DNA of 64,000 bases from positions 1-64,000 of the forward strand of contig JAGFNK010000131.1 in the NCBI GenBank assembly GCA_025769875.1, in the 5' to 3' direction. Under the pieces are notes generated by a model. It was not told the origin of the DNA. It made no database searches and saw only the letters and a program-made list of their open reading frames with translations. The translations under genes were made by a program, and so were the position numbers. Shown here in pieces: positions 44,752 to 56,093 of the stretch; the first letter of the stretch is position 1; each line of letters begins with the position of its first letter. The DNA is from Russula earlei (Eukaryota > Basidiomycota > Agaricomycetes > Russulales > Russulaceae).

Positions 44752-46847
44752 ATGTCTTCCCGTGCCCCCCTCGCCTCCCACACCCACCTAGAGTCCTTCC
44801 AACTCGGCCCCTTCAATCCCCCCCGTCTCTGGGTCGGCCTCTGGCAGCTTTCCAGCACCGCCTGGGGAAGCGCTCCGGCCTCAAGGATACGAGAAGCCAT
44901 GGCGCGCCATGTTGATCAAGGCTACACTGCCTTTGGTAAACGCGTTCTCGCATCATCCTTCTCCGTTCTCTTCGCTGATCTTCCTCTCTTCATCTTCTCC
45001 CTGTCAGACATGGTGAATCTTCCTTTTTCTCGAACGTCCGTCCCCTTCCAGCTCTTTCTGACGTGACGTTATCATTTCCCAACGCGACCCACAACACCCA
45101 AAGGGTTTGTCCTCTCTTCCCCCCTCTCCCCCTCGATTCCAATCTCAATCTATCTCCTCGCATCGGGCGCTCGCTTACCCCATCCAGCTGACCACTATGG
45201 CCCTGCCGAGATCGTCTTTGTAAGTGGGCCAACCCCGCCCTGCCTACCCCTTCCCGCCAATTCCCTCCCCCCACCTCTCTCTCTCCGTCTCCCCGCCGCG
45301 CCACTCCTGACACACTCGCGCTATCCCTACAGGGGCAATTCCAAGAGCAGCTCCCTCCCCGCACCGTCCTCGGTGGCACCAAATGGTGCGTATTCAAGCA
45401 CGGCGACGTTTCTCGCACCACCGTCGAGACCGCTGTGCGCGAGCGCATGACGCGCATGCGCACGCGCCAGCTCGACTTTCTCCAGGTCCGTCATGCTCCA
45501 CGTGCTGCCTTTTTCGGCTTCCCATCTGTCTCATCACGACATCGGCCCGCATGCCCTCCATGCCTCATTGCAGTTTTATTGGCAAGACTACTCCAATAAG
45601 GGTTACATGACATCCCTGCGCTACCTGCAGGACATGCAACGCGACGGACACATCAAGGCACTCGGCCTCGTAAACTTTGATGCGGTCCGGACGGATGAGA
45701 TTTGCACACAGCTCGGCCCTGGTTCCATTCGTCTCCAATCAAGTTCAGGTATGTACTTTTTTTTTTTTTTTTTCTGCCACCTCCGAGCCGCCCCCACTTT
45801 CTCCCATGTCCGACGGCCGGACGGAAGTTGGGACGAGGACGAGAAAAAAAGATGCTCAATCCCTCGTCACACAGTTCTCCCTGATTGACACACGACCTCT
45901 TCACGGATTGGCAGATGTGTGCGAGAAGCACAACATCAAGCTGCTCACTTACGGCACCTTCGTGCGTATCGCCCTTTCTCCTCTTCCTTTTCTCCGCGCA
46001 TTGTTTTCCGGCTGACCTTATTCTCCTCACACCTTCACACCCGCGGCAGTGCGGTGGTTTCCTTGCAGACGCTTGGCTCGACAGGCCCGAGCCTGATCCG
46101 TACTCGGGGGCGCTTACGCCATCACAACGCAAGGTGAGTTAAACGCCTCCGCTCCCCTCTCTCCGCCGCGCATCGTTACACTCCGAAACCCCATGGCTGC
46201 GCTTGGCGCTTCCTCTCACCATCCATCTTTGCTTCTCTCAATCCTCTCACGCTCTCCCCCATTCTTATGGACATTTGTTCTCCCCCCAAAAAATCTGAAA
46301 CGTCTTTTCCGCCATGCCACTTCCGAATCCACCACCAGTGCGCTTACGTCCTTTCTTCTTTGTGTGAAACCGCAGTATCTAGATGCGATCACCAGAGTGT
46401 GGGGTGACTGGGCCCTCTTCCAGCGATTGCTCACCGTGCTCCGGAAAATTGGCGACCAGCACGGCGGGGTGAGCATCGCCAACATAGCCGTCCGATGGGT
46501 CCTCGACCATACTTTCGTCGGCGCCGTCCTAGTCGGTGCGTCATATTCCCCCGATCCTTTTTTTTTTTTTTGGGTTTCCTTTCCATCTCATCACATATCT
46601 TGATGGACGCAACGCAAAAACTCTTTTACGCTCCACCCTTGCTCCACGGTTTGAAAACACACATATCCATATAACAACAAACGCAGGCACCCGTCTCGGC
46701 GTTTCGGAACACCCTGAGGATAACCTGAACGTGTTCAGGTTCCACCTTTCCGATTCTGATCGCGTAGACATCGAAGCCGTCCTGGAGCGCTCGAACGGGC
46801 GAAAGATGATCACCTTGATAGGTGACTGCGGCGCCGAGTATCGTTGA
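44752..46847 (+). CDS. Aldo-keto reductase gene with frameshifts
   Basis: Exons: 44752-44935, 45008-45012 (5-nt microexon, see below), 45188-45219, 45333-45485, 45574-45748, 45875-45961, 46050-46133, 46376-46535, 46687-46847. The product resembles TIM-barrel aldo-keto reductases that reduce carbonyls with NADPH: ADHYGPAEIVFG, VLGGTKW (catalytic Lys), GLVNFDAVR, VSNQVQ, SLIDTRPLHG, TYGTF, IANIAVRWVLDH and VGTRLGVSEH. Problems: the microexon would supply the catalytic Asp (F-D-M), but it leaves the frame one base short. Exon 5 has one extra base near 45729 before VSNQVQ. The usual active-site His in LLQ-x-H is Tyr here (DFLQFYW). Skipping the microexon keeps the frame but loses the Asp. It is either a decaying gene or one with assembly errors. 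Confidence 0.75.
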
Positions 46848-48620
46848 CAGTTGGAGAAGATCTGGAGTGAGGAACGCGGGCAAGCGCCATCTATACCATG
46901 CATGGGAGCGGCTAGGGGATCTCGGATGATGATGAAAGAAGAAGGAAAGTTCCTCAAACACGATCTTGCACCACCACCTTTCCAGTTAGGCTTAATTGTA
47001 TATACGCGTTGTGTGCTTTAGCTTATAGCGGCAGTGTCGTTATGTTATCTCTCTCTGCTGTGCCTTGCCCTTCGGAACCGTCGCCATGCTGTCCGCTGCT
47101 CCTGTCGCAACCTGTCGCACCCTGTCGCACCCCATCGCGCCTGTCATGGCCCAGGGCAGGAAAGGGAAAGAAAGGTTAAGGGAGAAGGGCGTGGCGTCCC
47201 CGTGTCCAATTAGATCTATCTTCTTCTCGCTGATATTCGATCAAACGTTTAGAACCGTTGATCGCAACTCGTCCCGTCCTCCCGAGACGCGGCGAGGGGG
47301 GGGGTGGGGAAGAAGAGACGGACAGGGAACGCCGGACAAATGCAGTGCCCGTGCGATTCCAAGCGCGGGTGGCTTCCGCGCTTTCCTCTCTCTCTCTCAT
47401 AACCAAGTGTCATCAACCCAAGTATGTGCATGGCGCACGGCGCACGGCGCAAGTTGTTGTCGTTGTTGTGGTTGTACGTGCATCGCGTCATCGCATCGCA
47501 TGGCACGGGCACGGCACGGCACCACATCATGGTAAGTAAAAAAACAAAAACAAAAACAAAAACAAAAACCAATGTCGTCACGTCGTGTCACGGGCATCGG
47601 GGGGGGGGTTGCGTGGCAAAATAATACGATACAAAAACAAAAAACCCGGAAATTTTTTTTTTTAAAAAAGACAAAATGGGTGGATCAACAAGGACGTGGA
47701 CGTGCGTGGTGTGCGTGGGGTAGCCGTGGTTTTGCCCACATATGCGTCCGTGGGAACGGAACAAATTCGATTTATGCCGTAACGAGCGTGAGTGATGATA
47801 TGTGATATGATGTGATGCGATGACAGCTCCAGGCGATCGGGGTGGATCGAGTGGCGAGGGAGGGCGAGGGAGGGGGGGGGGGGGTTGCGGAGTGATGCAT
47901 TTACGCATTTACGCTACTAAGCACACACACACGGCTGCTTGCTGCGCGCGAGCGCGCGCACACACGCACACACACACACACAACCATTTTCATTCCCGGA
48001 GAGAGACCACTTTGACTCCATGCGACCGATCGACCGTACGTATGTGCATGACGTTACGGAGCGGGGGTAGCGAAGGCGGTGGGTGGGTGGGTTGGTTGGT
48101 TGCGCCATATTGCCAGGGCGTGGGGCAGGAGGCGCGCGTGGCGCATATGGTGATTAATGACGAATGTGTCGCGTGGGTTCTTTGGGTTCCTTGGGTCACC
48201 CGGCGGGGACGCGCATGTCGCATGTGCGTGCGAGTCCGAGCGCCATGTGCGAGCCATGTGGTTCCCGGTCATATCATATACAACTCAATTTATACAAAGT
48301 GGAAAAGCTTCGCTTCTTTGAAGACCCCGCCGCCAATCCCAAAGGATAAAATAAAATGCTTTGCTCTGCTCTACACAAAGTGATTGATGTACCATGTACC
48401 ATGTGGACGGTCCAAAGAAAAAAATAAGATTAAATGGTAAAGCGTGTTTCCGATGGATGATTAAAGGACGCGTCTGTGTGTGTGTGTATGTGTGTGTGTA
48501 TGTGTGTGTGTGTCCCAACGAATCGACGAGAGCCAGGGCGAAGAGACGAACAAAGGAATAATACGAATTGCCTTAACCCCTACGTGGGAGAGTGCGAGAT
48601 GCTACGCTATTTCAATTCTG
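46848..48620. other. Convergent intergenic region with simple repeats
   Basis: It lies between the 3' ends of two converging genes. It contains (caaaaa)5-type repeats at 47535-47569, an (AC)n stretch at about 47956-47982, a (TG)n stretch at about 48475-48512, and G12 near 47873-47884. No gene seen. Confidence 0.5.
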
Positions 48621-51600
48621 TCAAAGTTTGGAAAGGCTGGACCCCGTCGGTGGTTTTGTTGTACCTAGGCGTTGGATAGGCTGCAGCTTCCGTTTGATGT
48701 CCCGCAGGATGGCGGTCTTGGGATGCCAATCAGGGAAGGTGTTGCGCAGGTCGGCGAAATCGTTGGCGAAGAAGTGTCTCACTTCCTCGTTGGCGATCAA
48801 ATCGCGTAATGCCCAGGGAATCTGTGAAAAGGAAGCGCATCGGCGGAGGATTAGAACAAGACGGGGGTGAACGGCACATCGCGCCACTCGGGGGAGTTGG
48901 ATTCAGGGGAGGGAGTGGGACGGACGGACGGCTCACCTCGTAATCATTGAGTTCTGTATTCGCATCGAAGGCTTGGACGACAAGCTCAGGGGGCTCACGC
49001 GATCCATGATTCGTCATGAAAAGGTAATTCACGGCAAGCCTGTCACACCCTCTCATCAGAAAGGACTGGTAGAGTTTCGATGCCGAGAAAGGGGTCCGCT
49101 CACGAATATGTTCCCAGTTCCTCGTACGCTTTCGAATGCCCGATACCGTTCAATGACCCCGCGGTCGCTTCGGAAAGATGCGTGAGCAAGCCACTATCGG
49201 AGAGGCCGACATTCATCACGCGAAGGAGTAATACCAGAAGGTTCGACAAGAAGTCAGATGAACTGTGACGTGGAAGCAGAAGAGAGTTTCAGGCACGATA
49301 CGTTCTCTAACACCTTACACACGTACTGATACGCATCTCCGTCAACGTATAACGCCCTCAAAATCAGAGGGTGGGAAGCGGCGGTGAACAAACCCGAGTA
49401 GAGTGGGACAACTTGATCGTTCAGCGAGGCGATGTACACCATCTTCACCTGATACACAATGCAATGTCACATGTGCCCGTGATAAATTGAAATACTCGTC
49501 GACGTACTCCATGGTCAACAACGTTACGCAGCGCTCTCACGTAAACCTTCGAGACCTCACTGCTGGTGCTCTGCAACACGTCCGGTGATCAATAGAAGAT
49601 AACCTGGCATGGCTCCGTAGCCCGGCGATTGGACGACTGACCTGAAATTCAAAAAGTTCCTTTGCCGCTGCCGACTCGAAATACTGGTAAATGAATCTGA
49701 ATAAAGGCGCTCACATTATACAAGCTATCGCTTAACCTTACCTGAAGATATGGCTGCAGCAGAGAACTGGAGCTTAGATAACGAAGGGGTCCGAGATGTA
49801 TGCCACAGAGCGCCAAACAGCACACCCTTTGGCCTGAGGGAGTTGCCGGGACCGTGCCCCCGGGAGCGAGCGCAGCTGAGGCGCTGGCGAGGAGGTCCAA
49901 GGTCCTCGATGTCTTGATATGCTTTTCATGGATGAGTCGGTCAAGCAAATGTGTCGAAACGATGGATCCCTGGGAATGCGTCGCCACTAGGATTGCGTCT
50001 GCCGCATGGAGATCACTCATCCATTCGCGGTTCGCCGTCAAATTGTCGTATAGTCTGTGGATTGGATTTTCAGTATTTGGAATACCTACGATATTTTGGC
50101 AACGGGAGAGGTGACGTGCACACACTTTTCGACACGCTTGCTAATCGTTCCCTCGCCTTCTAACGGGATTTGCGTCACCTTCTCAATCCGGAGCCCATGT
50201 CGTTCCTGAAACACGTCCAGCGCCTGACACATCATTGAGACAAATTTGTTACTTGTGCCAGTCGGCTGCAACAAGTGCATCAGTGACTACTACTACACCT
50301 CTCGGGAGAAACAAACCTCTCCCAATACGGTCCGCATGACCGCCCCTGTTCAGTAACGTCAGCCCTTCAAAATTCGGATACGTTTACGAGGCCCTACATG
50401 GCATCGGTGACTTACCAGGGAACCACCCATGTATGCCAATGACCACCACGCGTTTACATCCCCGCAAAACGTCGCCGTCTACTTGTCCATCCAAGACGTC
50501 CCAGATACGTGGAAGGTGCCCCCCAAAGTCCGCAAAGTTCTCGTCACCCCTTGAGCGTGCCTTACCCTTCCCCGTACTTGCGCCGTCGTTTTTTGTGAAG
50601 AGCAGGTCACTTACGAAACGCATTGTCTTCGCGAGGGCGGAATCCGTCTGAGCGCGTGGCCCAGTAGAGCGGGGAGGCGTAAGAAACGTATCGTCCCATG
50701 TGGGTAGTACGAGATTCGGTGGCGGCGGGACACGCGGGGATGCACGTCCGGAACCTTTGGACGGCGCAGGCGAGACCGAAGTACGCTTTGTCTCCTTAAG
50801 GTCGTCAGGCTTTGCCTTCGGTTTTGGAGACGGGGACGACGAGCGGGGTGGAGTGGAAACGAGTTTGGACACACGCATCTCTCGCGCGATACGATCCTTT
50901 CCCGCACGGACCTCCGTGCTCACGAGGGCGGAGGTGCTACCATGTTCGTCATCACCCTCATCGACGTCCATCACCTCCATTGTATCCTCCTCTCTGTGCT
51001 CAGCGTCCGCAATGCGCTTAACAAGCAGCGATCTGGAACTGAAGAATGAGGCCCAACCAGAGATGTTCGTCTTCATGGAAGACTGGATGGGGTTGGTATG
51101 CTCCACGTGCGCAGGTCCCTGTTCTACTGACACCTCCAACACGAGCTCTGGCCCTACTTCCGTCGTCATCGGACGCTCTGGTTCCGCTTCCACTCGGTTG
51201 GCGCCAAATTTCTCTGGTTGGGCCGTTCCAGGAGCAGGCGTCGTGATCGACTGATCATACCAAGACCACGGTGTCAATGTCAACCAACTCGGGCCTCGAA
51301 CCTGAGGTGTTTCAGCCAATAACGTAGACCCGTGTTTGTGTGTTTCGGTATTCGAGAAGTTCTCAATCGGGGTCGTGTTGGCTGATACAGCTACTGAGTC
51401 GTGATCCAGTGGTTCGATTGGCAGATCCGGGGCTGAAGAAGGCGTGCGCATGTGTGTCGCAGACCGCCATCCCACGAGTCCCCACCAGGAGCCTTGTGCT
51501 GTGGGGCCATCACTGACAACCGGCTCGGGAATCGGACCGGGAGGTGAAGAGTCCACCGATAAATTTTCTGAAGCATGGCATCATGCCGTCGATCACAAGT

Positions 51601-52977
51601 CGAATGGGTAAAAAAACCCACCTGCGGTTTCAAGTGTGGATTCTCCTCCCATTTCCGTTGCAGGTAAGTCTTGTGAGGGAACGGAGGGAATGTCCAGCTG
51701 CGATCGGATGTCAGCATCCTGTGCAGATGCCATAGCACGGTCGAAGGGGACTTTGGGGCGCCCCAAAAAAGGGATGCTAAGCGAGAAGCGGCTTGTGGAA
51801 GGGTTAAAAGAAGAGAAATTCTGGCTCGAATCAGATGTCACAAGAGGCGACAACGGCCCTGGTGATGGGCCAGCGGATGGCAATTTCGGCACTTGCTCAT
51901 CGATCGAGGTTGACGAGCGAGGTGAACCCATGGCGGGCTGCGAACCCATCGATGGTAAGACAGCACGAGCCTCCGATTCAAGAGACCTCGATTGTAACGA
52001 CGAAGCAGGGGAGAACCATCTACGAGCGGCAGGTATAGGAACAGGTACGGTTTCGGATGGTGGACTCTCGCCCTCGACCCTAACAAGCCCTGGCTTTGGC
52101 GGCGTCGGAGGGATGACACTCATAGCTGGCAGATGTGGCGCATCAGGGGCCGGAGGGTCCATCGAAACAGATTCCAAGGGAAGCGATGGTTCATCCACCA
52201 TGGGTCTCAGTTTGCTCGGTCGCTTGGAGGACGAAGACGAGGCGAACCAGGCGCGCTTTCCAGGAACGATTTTGATGTCGCGTTCCGGCTGAATTCGATT
52301 GACCTTCTCAGGTTCTGAAATCGGCGGGTGGGCAGAAGGGACGCTGGCGGGCAGTTCATTCGGCAGTGGCGCAGCACCTGATGCGCTCGAGGAGGAGTCG
52401 GCAGGTGGTTGAACGGCCTCGGCCGACTGTTTGCCGGGGAGTGACGATGGTGAAGAGGGTGGCCGCTCGGCGAGCTCATTCGGAGGGACGTTAGACGAGC
52501 CACCCCCGGAGAGTGACGCAAACCACGAGCGTGGCTGCGGCGCTGGAGTTGGGATGGACGTCGGGCCAGGCGTTTCTGGCGCCAGCGCCGCAGGATGGGT
52601 GACAAGAGGGTCAGGAGAAGTGGGCGACTTGTCCGTGCTACTTGCCGGAGGAAGCGGTTGAGCTCGCTCGGGTTGGGGCTCCCCTGGGCGTGCACGGAGC
52701 AGAGCGGTCAGAACTGAGATTGGGGTGGAAAAGAACAAACGCAAAATAGGCGTCGTCACGAGGCCGACTACCATCTCTTTCGCGGTGCAAGGAAAGGGCG
52801 ATAGGAAGAACGCGAGGCACTGGCCACCTACCATTGTCGTCTGGGAGCGATTGGGCCGCCTTGGGATCTAGAAAGGGGAAGTGACCTTTTTTGAGTTGGC
52901 CTTCGGCAAGATGATTTCTGGAGGGGCACACCTTCAAATGCAGTGGAGCTTGACTTGATATCACCGTCGCTTGCCAT
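48621..52977 (-). CDS. Alpha/beta-hydrolase (lipase-like) with long disordered N-terminus
   Basis: Thirteen exons (minus): 52977-52932, 52867-52832, 52713-51622, 51567-50416, 50345-50317, 50265-50126, 50054-49742, 49683-49642, 49570-49508, 49448-49327, 49262-49104, 49039-48937, 48821-48621. All phases agree; 1165 aa. Residues 1 to about 740 are Ser/Pro-rich and probably disordered. The catalytic half opens with VVVIGIHGWFPG (oxyanion strand-loop, about 764-775) and has the nucleophile elbow AILVATHSQGS (Ser about 858), then LALCGIHLGPL and MVYIASLNDQVVPLYSG, whose Asp may be the acid residue. This order fits serine hydrolases of the lipase/DUF676 kind. The substrate is unknown. No signal peptide in the chosen start (MASDGDIKSS); exon 3 could instead begin 25 codons later at another AG. 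Confidence 0.8.
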
Positions 52978-53310
52978 CTTCTTGATGGGGGGGAGATGAG
53001 CGACTGCAGAGGTGAGAGGCGGGGCCACCTCGGGAGTGGCTACGACGAAGGAGAGGGATGTTGGTGCGCGATTTTTTGGATAGGTTTTCCAAGGCAAGGT
53101 TGAACGAGAGGAGCGATGGGTAGATGTCATACCAGAACGGACGAGAAAGGACAGGACAGAGGTCGTCAAGCCGCTCGCCTCTGCCTCTGGACGACTGCTG
53201 GACTGGACGGACCATCACATGATCGTATAGATACAATTACTACTACAACTGCACAGAGAGTGCAAGTATACGACCGTGGAGTGGAATACAGTACGGTGAT
53301 CGAACAATGT
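52978..53310. other. Spacer between hydrolase and F-box gene A
   Basis: 5' region of the hydrolase gene and 3' region of the F-box gene. An upstream in-frame ATG exists (minus, 53169) but its extension shows no conserved features and is read as 5' UTR. Confidence 0.4.
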
Positions 53311-56093
53311 TTACTCGAAGCCAAACATCGGGTACGAGAATAGATTCACATCAACAATGGGATCCTTGATATCGTGCCTATAGAAACCTTAGACGGACAA
53401 ACAAAGACGAAACGAAAGGTCAGAGGCGTACTTTGTCTGCACATGTCGAGTGGCGTCCGTCTTGCTCACCGCCCACGAAATACGTCCAAACGGTGCAGAC
53501 GGCGCGGGTGCCAGGTCGTCTGAACAGTGATTGCAAAGCCACGCCTCGGATCTGTGGGGGTACAGAACGTCATAGTTGGACTGCTCGCCCCGCATCGCTC
53601 CCTCATCGGGATACACCACCCGCCATTGGGTGTGTGAACGATCCATCTCCGAGTCCTCGATGAAATGCAAAACCTAAACCAGAGTTCCTGGCGAGTTCTT
53701 ACGGAATTGCGGGAGAAAGGAGCGTGGCTTACGCTGGATCTCCAGGAATAACGACGCCACTCGGGGCAACTCGTGCAGACAAAGTGGCTGTCCAGCTGGT
53801 CGAGCATGGACGCAGTCGTGGTCGTCGGGTCAAGCAGTAGTAACCGGAGAAGGGCACGCACGGCCTCCGCGCCGCGTTCTAAAAACTCTAGATCTCCTTT
53901 CATCTTCCAAGCGTGGCAGATATCGCGTCCCATCAGGATCGTATTGGTGTCCGGGTGGCGAAATACAGAGGTCGCGAGTTCGAGCTTTCCCGCAAAATCG
54001 CTCATATCTCCAAGAACCCAGGAACAGGTCCGCTGGTCGGATAACAACCTGACTTCCATTGCCTTATCTTGAGTGCCGAAGACACGCGAAGGAAGCAGAC
54101 TGCTGTATCTGTCCTTGTGCTCGGACATCCATTCTGAAAGGCTCTCTGGGAGCCGCGCTGCGGCGCGCTCCCATTCGGCGGCCGGTACATCTCTTTCTGG
54201 ATTCAGAAGGTCTCTGAAACAAGAGAGTTCGCCGACTTGGGAGAGCGACGGCAAATATAGCCGTTGCATTGGAAGAACCTGGAGCATGAGGTCGGAGTAA
54301 CACTGCTCAGCCCTAGCCCTGTACTCCCTCTCTCGTCGACATCGCAGCGCACGTAGGCGAGCCTCGCGAGCCGTGCTGAGCCTCGACTCGACTTTGGTTC
54401 TGATATGTCTCCACGCTAAAGGGGAAAAGTTCAAGTGGCTCTCCAAGGCTTATCACATGACCCACCTTCCTCTGTGAGTGGCTTATCGACATTTGCTCCA
54501 GGCACGGCACTCAACCCGATCCAATCGATATCCGCATTACCATACCCCGCAGCTAGAATGCGGGCTTTCAGGCTGTGGTGGTGTAGGACGTCAGCCATCA
54601 CGAGACCCCGATTACCAATGTTATTTACGCTTTGCGTCTTTCCACTCTTCTTTCGCGAGCATTACGAGCTTGCGCCTCTGCTTCGGCCTCGGCCCATTTC
54701 TCGAATTCGGGGCACCTCTGTTTGAAGGAATGTCATTCCAACGAAGACAGGCGAAAGACGGAATATAACCCCACCTGAACGATAGAGTTGACCAAGAGAA
54801 TTCTCTCTCCACGAAAGGTTTCAAGCCTTTGTAGCGCGCCTGGCTTGCCCGAATCTCGATCTTCCTCAAGCTCGGCTAATCTTTTGCCCATCTCGTATAG
54901 ATCTGGCTTCCAGTAAAAACGACTGCTGGAAACGCGGCGATGTGCCCATCCTCCATCTGTGCGATCGGGTCAGTTGTCCGCATGGGCAGGTTTTGAGAGC
55001 TGTGTGACAGCGCGTATCTTACTTGTTGTGTGTGGGAGGAGATCCATAACAGACTCCTTCAAACCGGGGCACTGAGACCCAAATTTAACCGAAGGTACGA
55101 GGCTGCGATGGATCTACGATCAGATACACTCGAAGCTCCATGAGAGAGGTTTCGTCACTTTTTCTTTCTACAACCGGTGCACAGGCGACGGCGGAGGGCA
55201 AAGTCGACCCGTTGTATGTTCTTCGTGGAGCATTCCTGTAACATGATATCAACTTTAAATTGAAACGATACGTAAGGACACGTTGACCCCACAGAACACA
55301 TGGCAGGCCCGAACAACAACAGCGCCCAAGCTGGCTCGGACATGTCCTCGGGGGGATCGGGCACCCTGGTGGCGCCCGCGTTCTGTCGCGCGACTGTCCA
55401 GACCAAGATGGTCCTGCGCGACATCAAGAACCGACGCAGTTCATTGCTCGTGCGCGCGAGGTTGACGAGATCCATCGAGCCCAGTTCGGAGAATATCTGA
55501 GTCGTTGAGACCGCTCAGGGACAGCGGAGAAGCGGAATCCGCGCCGAGACAGACGTACCAAGAAGAGAACGTCCAAGGGCAGCGACAACATGTTTTGCAG
55601 CCGGCCCTGTATCCTGCGGCTGATGCCAGTTCGCTTGGCCTTCGCGAGGGGCTTTGATGAGGGAGCCCTCCCCGAGGCCGAAGTCGCAGGTCTGTCCGAC
55701 TTACGGCGTTTCTTTGCGACGTGGTGCGTGACTGCGTGTGCGTGTGCGTGTGCGGTTAGCTCGAGCGATCTTTTGCGGTGGTGATGCGTATCAAGGGGTA
55801 CCTTCAAAGTCGTCGTCAAAGTCGGGGCTGCCGTCGCTCTCTTCGTAATTCGACTCTTCGGACATGTCAGCCTCTTGGGATTGGGACTCTGGGCCGACGG
55901 ACGTCGACGATCCGCGCCCCTCAGCTTCCTCCCTCGAAAACGATCTTGGGGAGGACCCGTCCGCAGGATCGTTGTCACCGCCACTCTCCCGGACGGCCCC
56001 CCGCGGCCTGTCTTCGGATCGCCTGCCCCCGCTTTCATCGATGGCATTTGGGTGGAGAAGGCTCCTTGATTGACGACGGGTCGTGACTGGCAT
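53311..56093 (-). CDS. F-box protein, paralogue A
   Basis: Eleven exons (minus): 56093-55802, 55731-55559, 55496-55293, 55235-55159, 55102-55023, 54956-54775, 54717-54629, 54572-54466, 54415-53733, 53673-53432, 53377-53311; 731 aa, all phases agree. The N-terminus MPVTTRRQSR is followed by an acidic Ser-rich stretch and a basic linker. An F-box lies at about 148-185 (SLPLDVLFLIFSELGSMDLV then LARTSNELRRFL), the Skp1-binding module of SCF ubiquitin ligases. Later come DFALRRRLCTGC, DWIGLSAVPGANVDKPLTE, a charged helix, and two Cys pairs (FVCTSC, AWLCNHC) that could bind zinc. The C-terminus is DVNLFSYPMFGFE. Substrate unknown; the long region after the F-box probably recognises it. Paralogue B lies 6.8 kb upstream in the same orientation. 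Confidence 0.85.
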
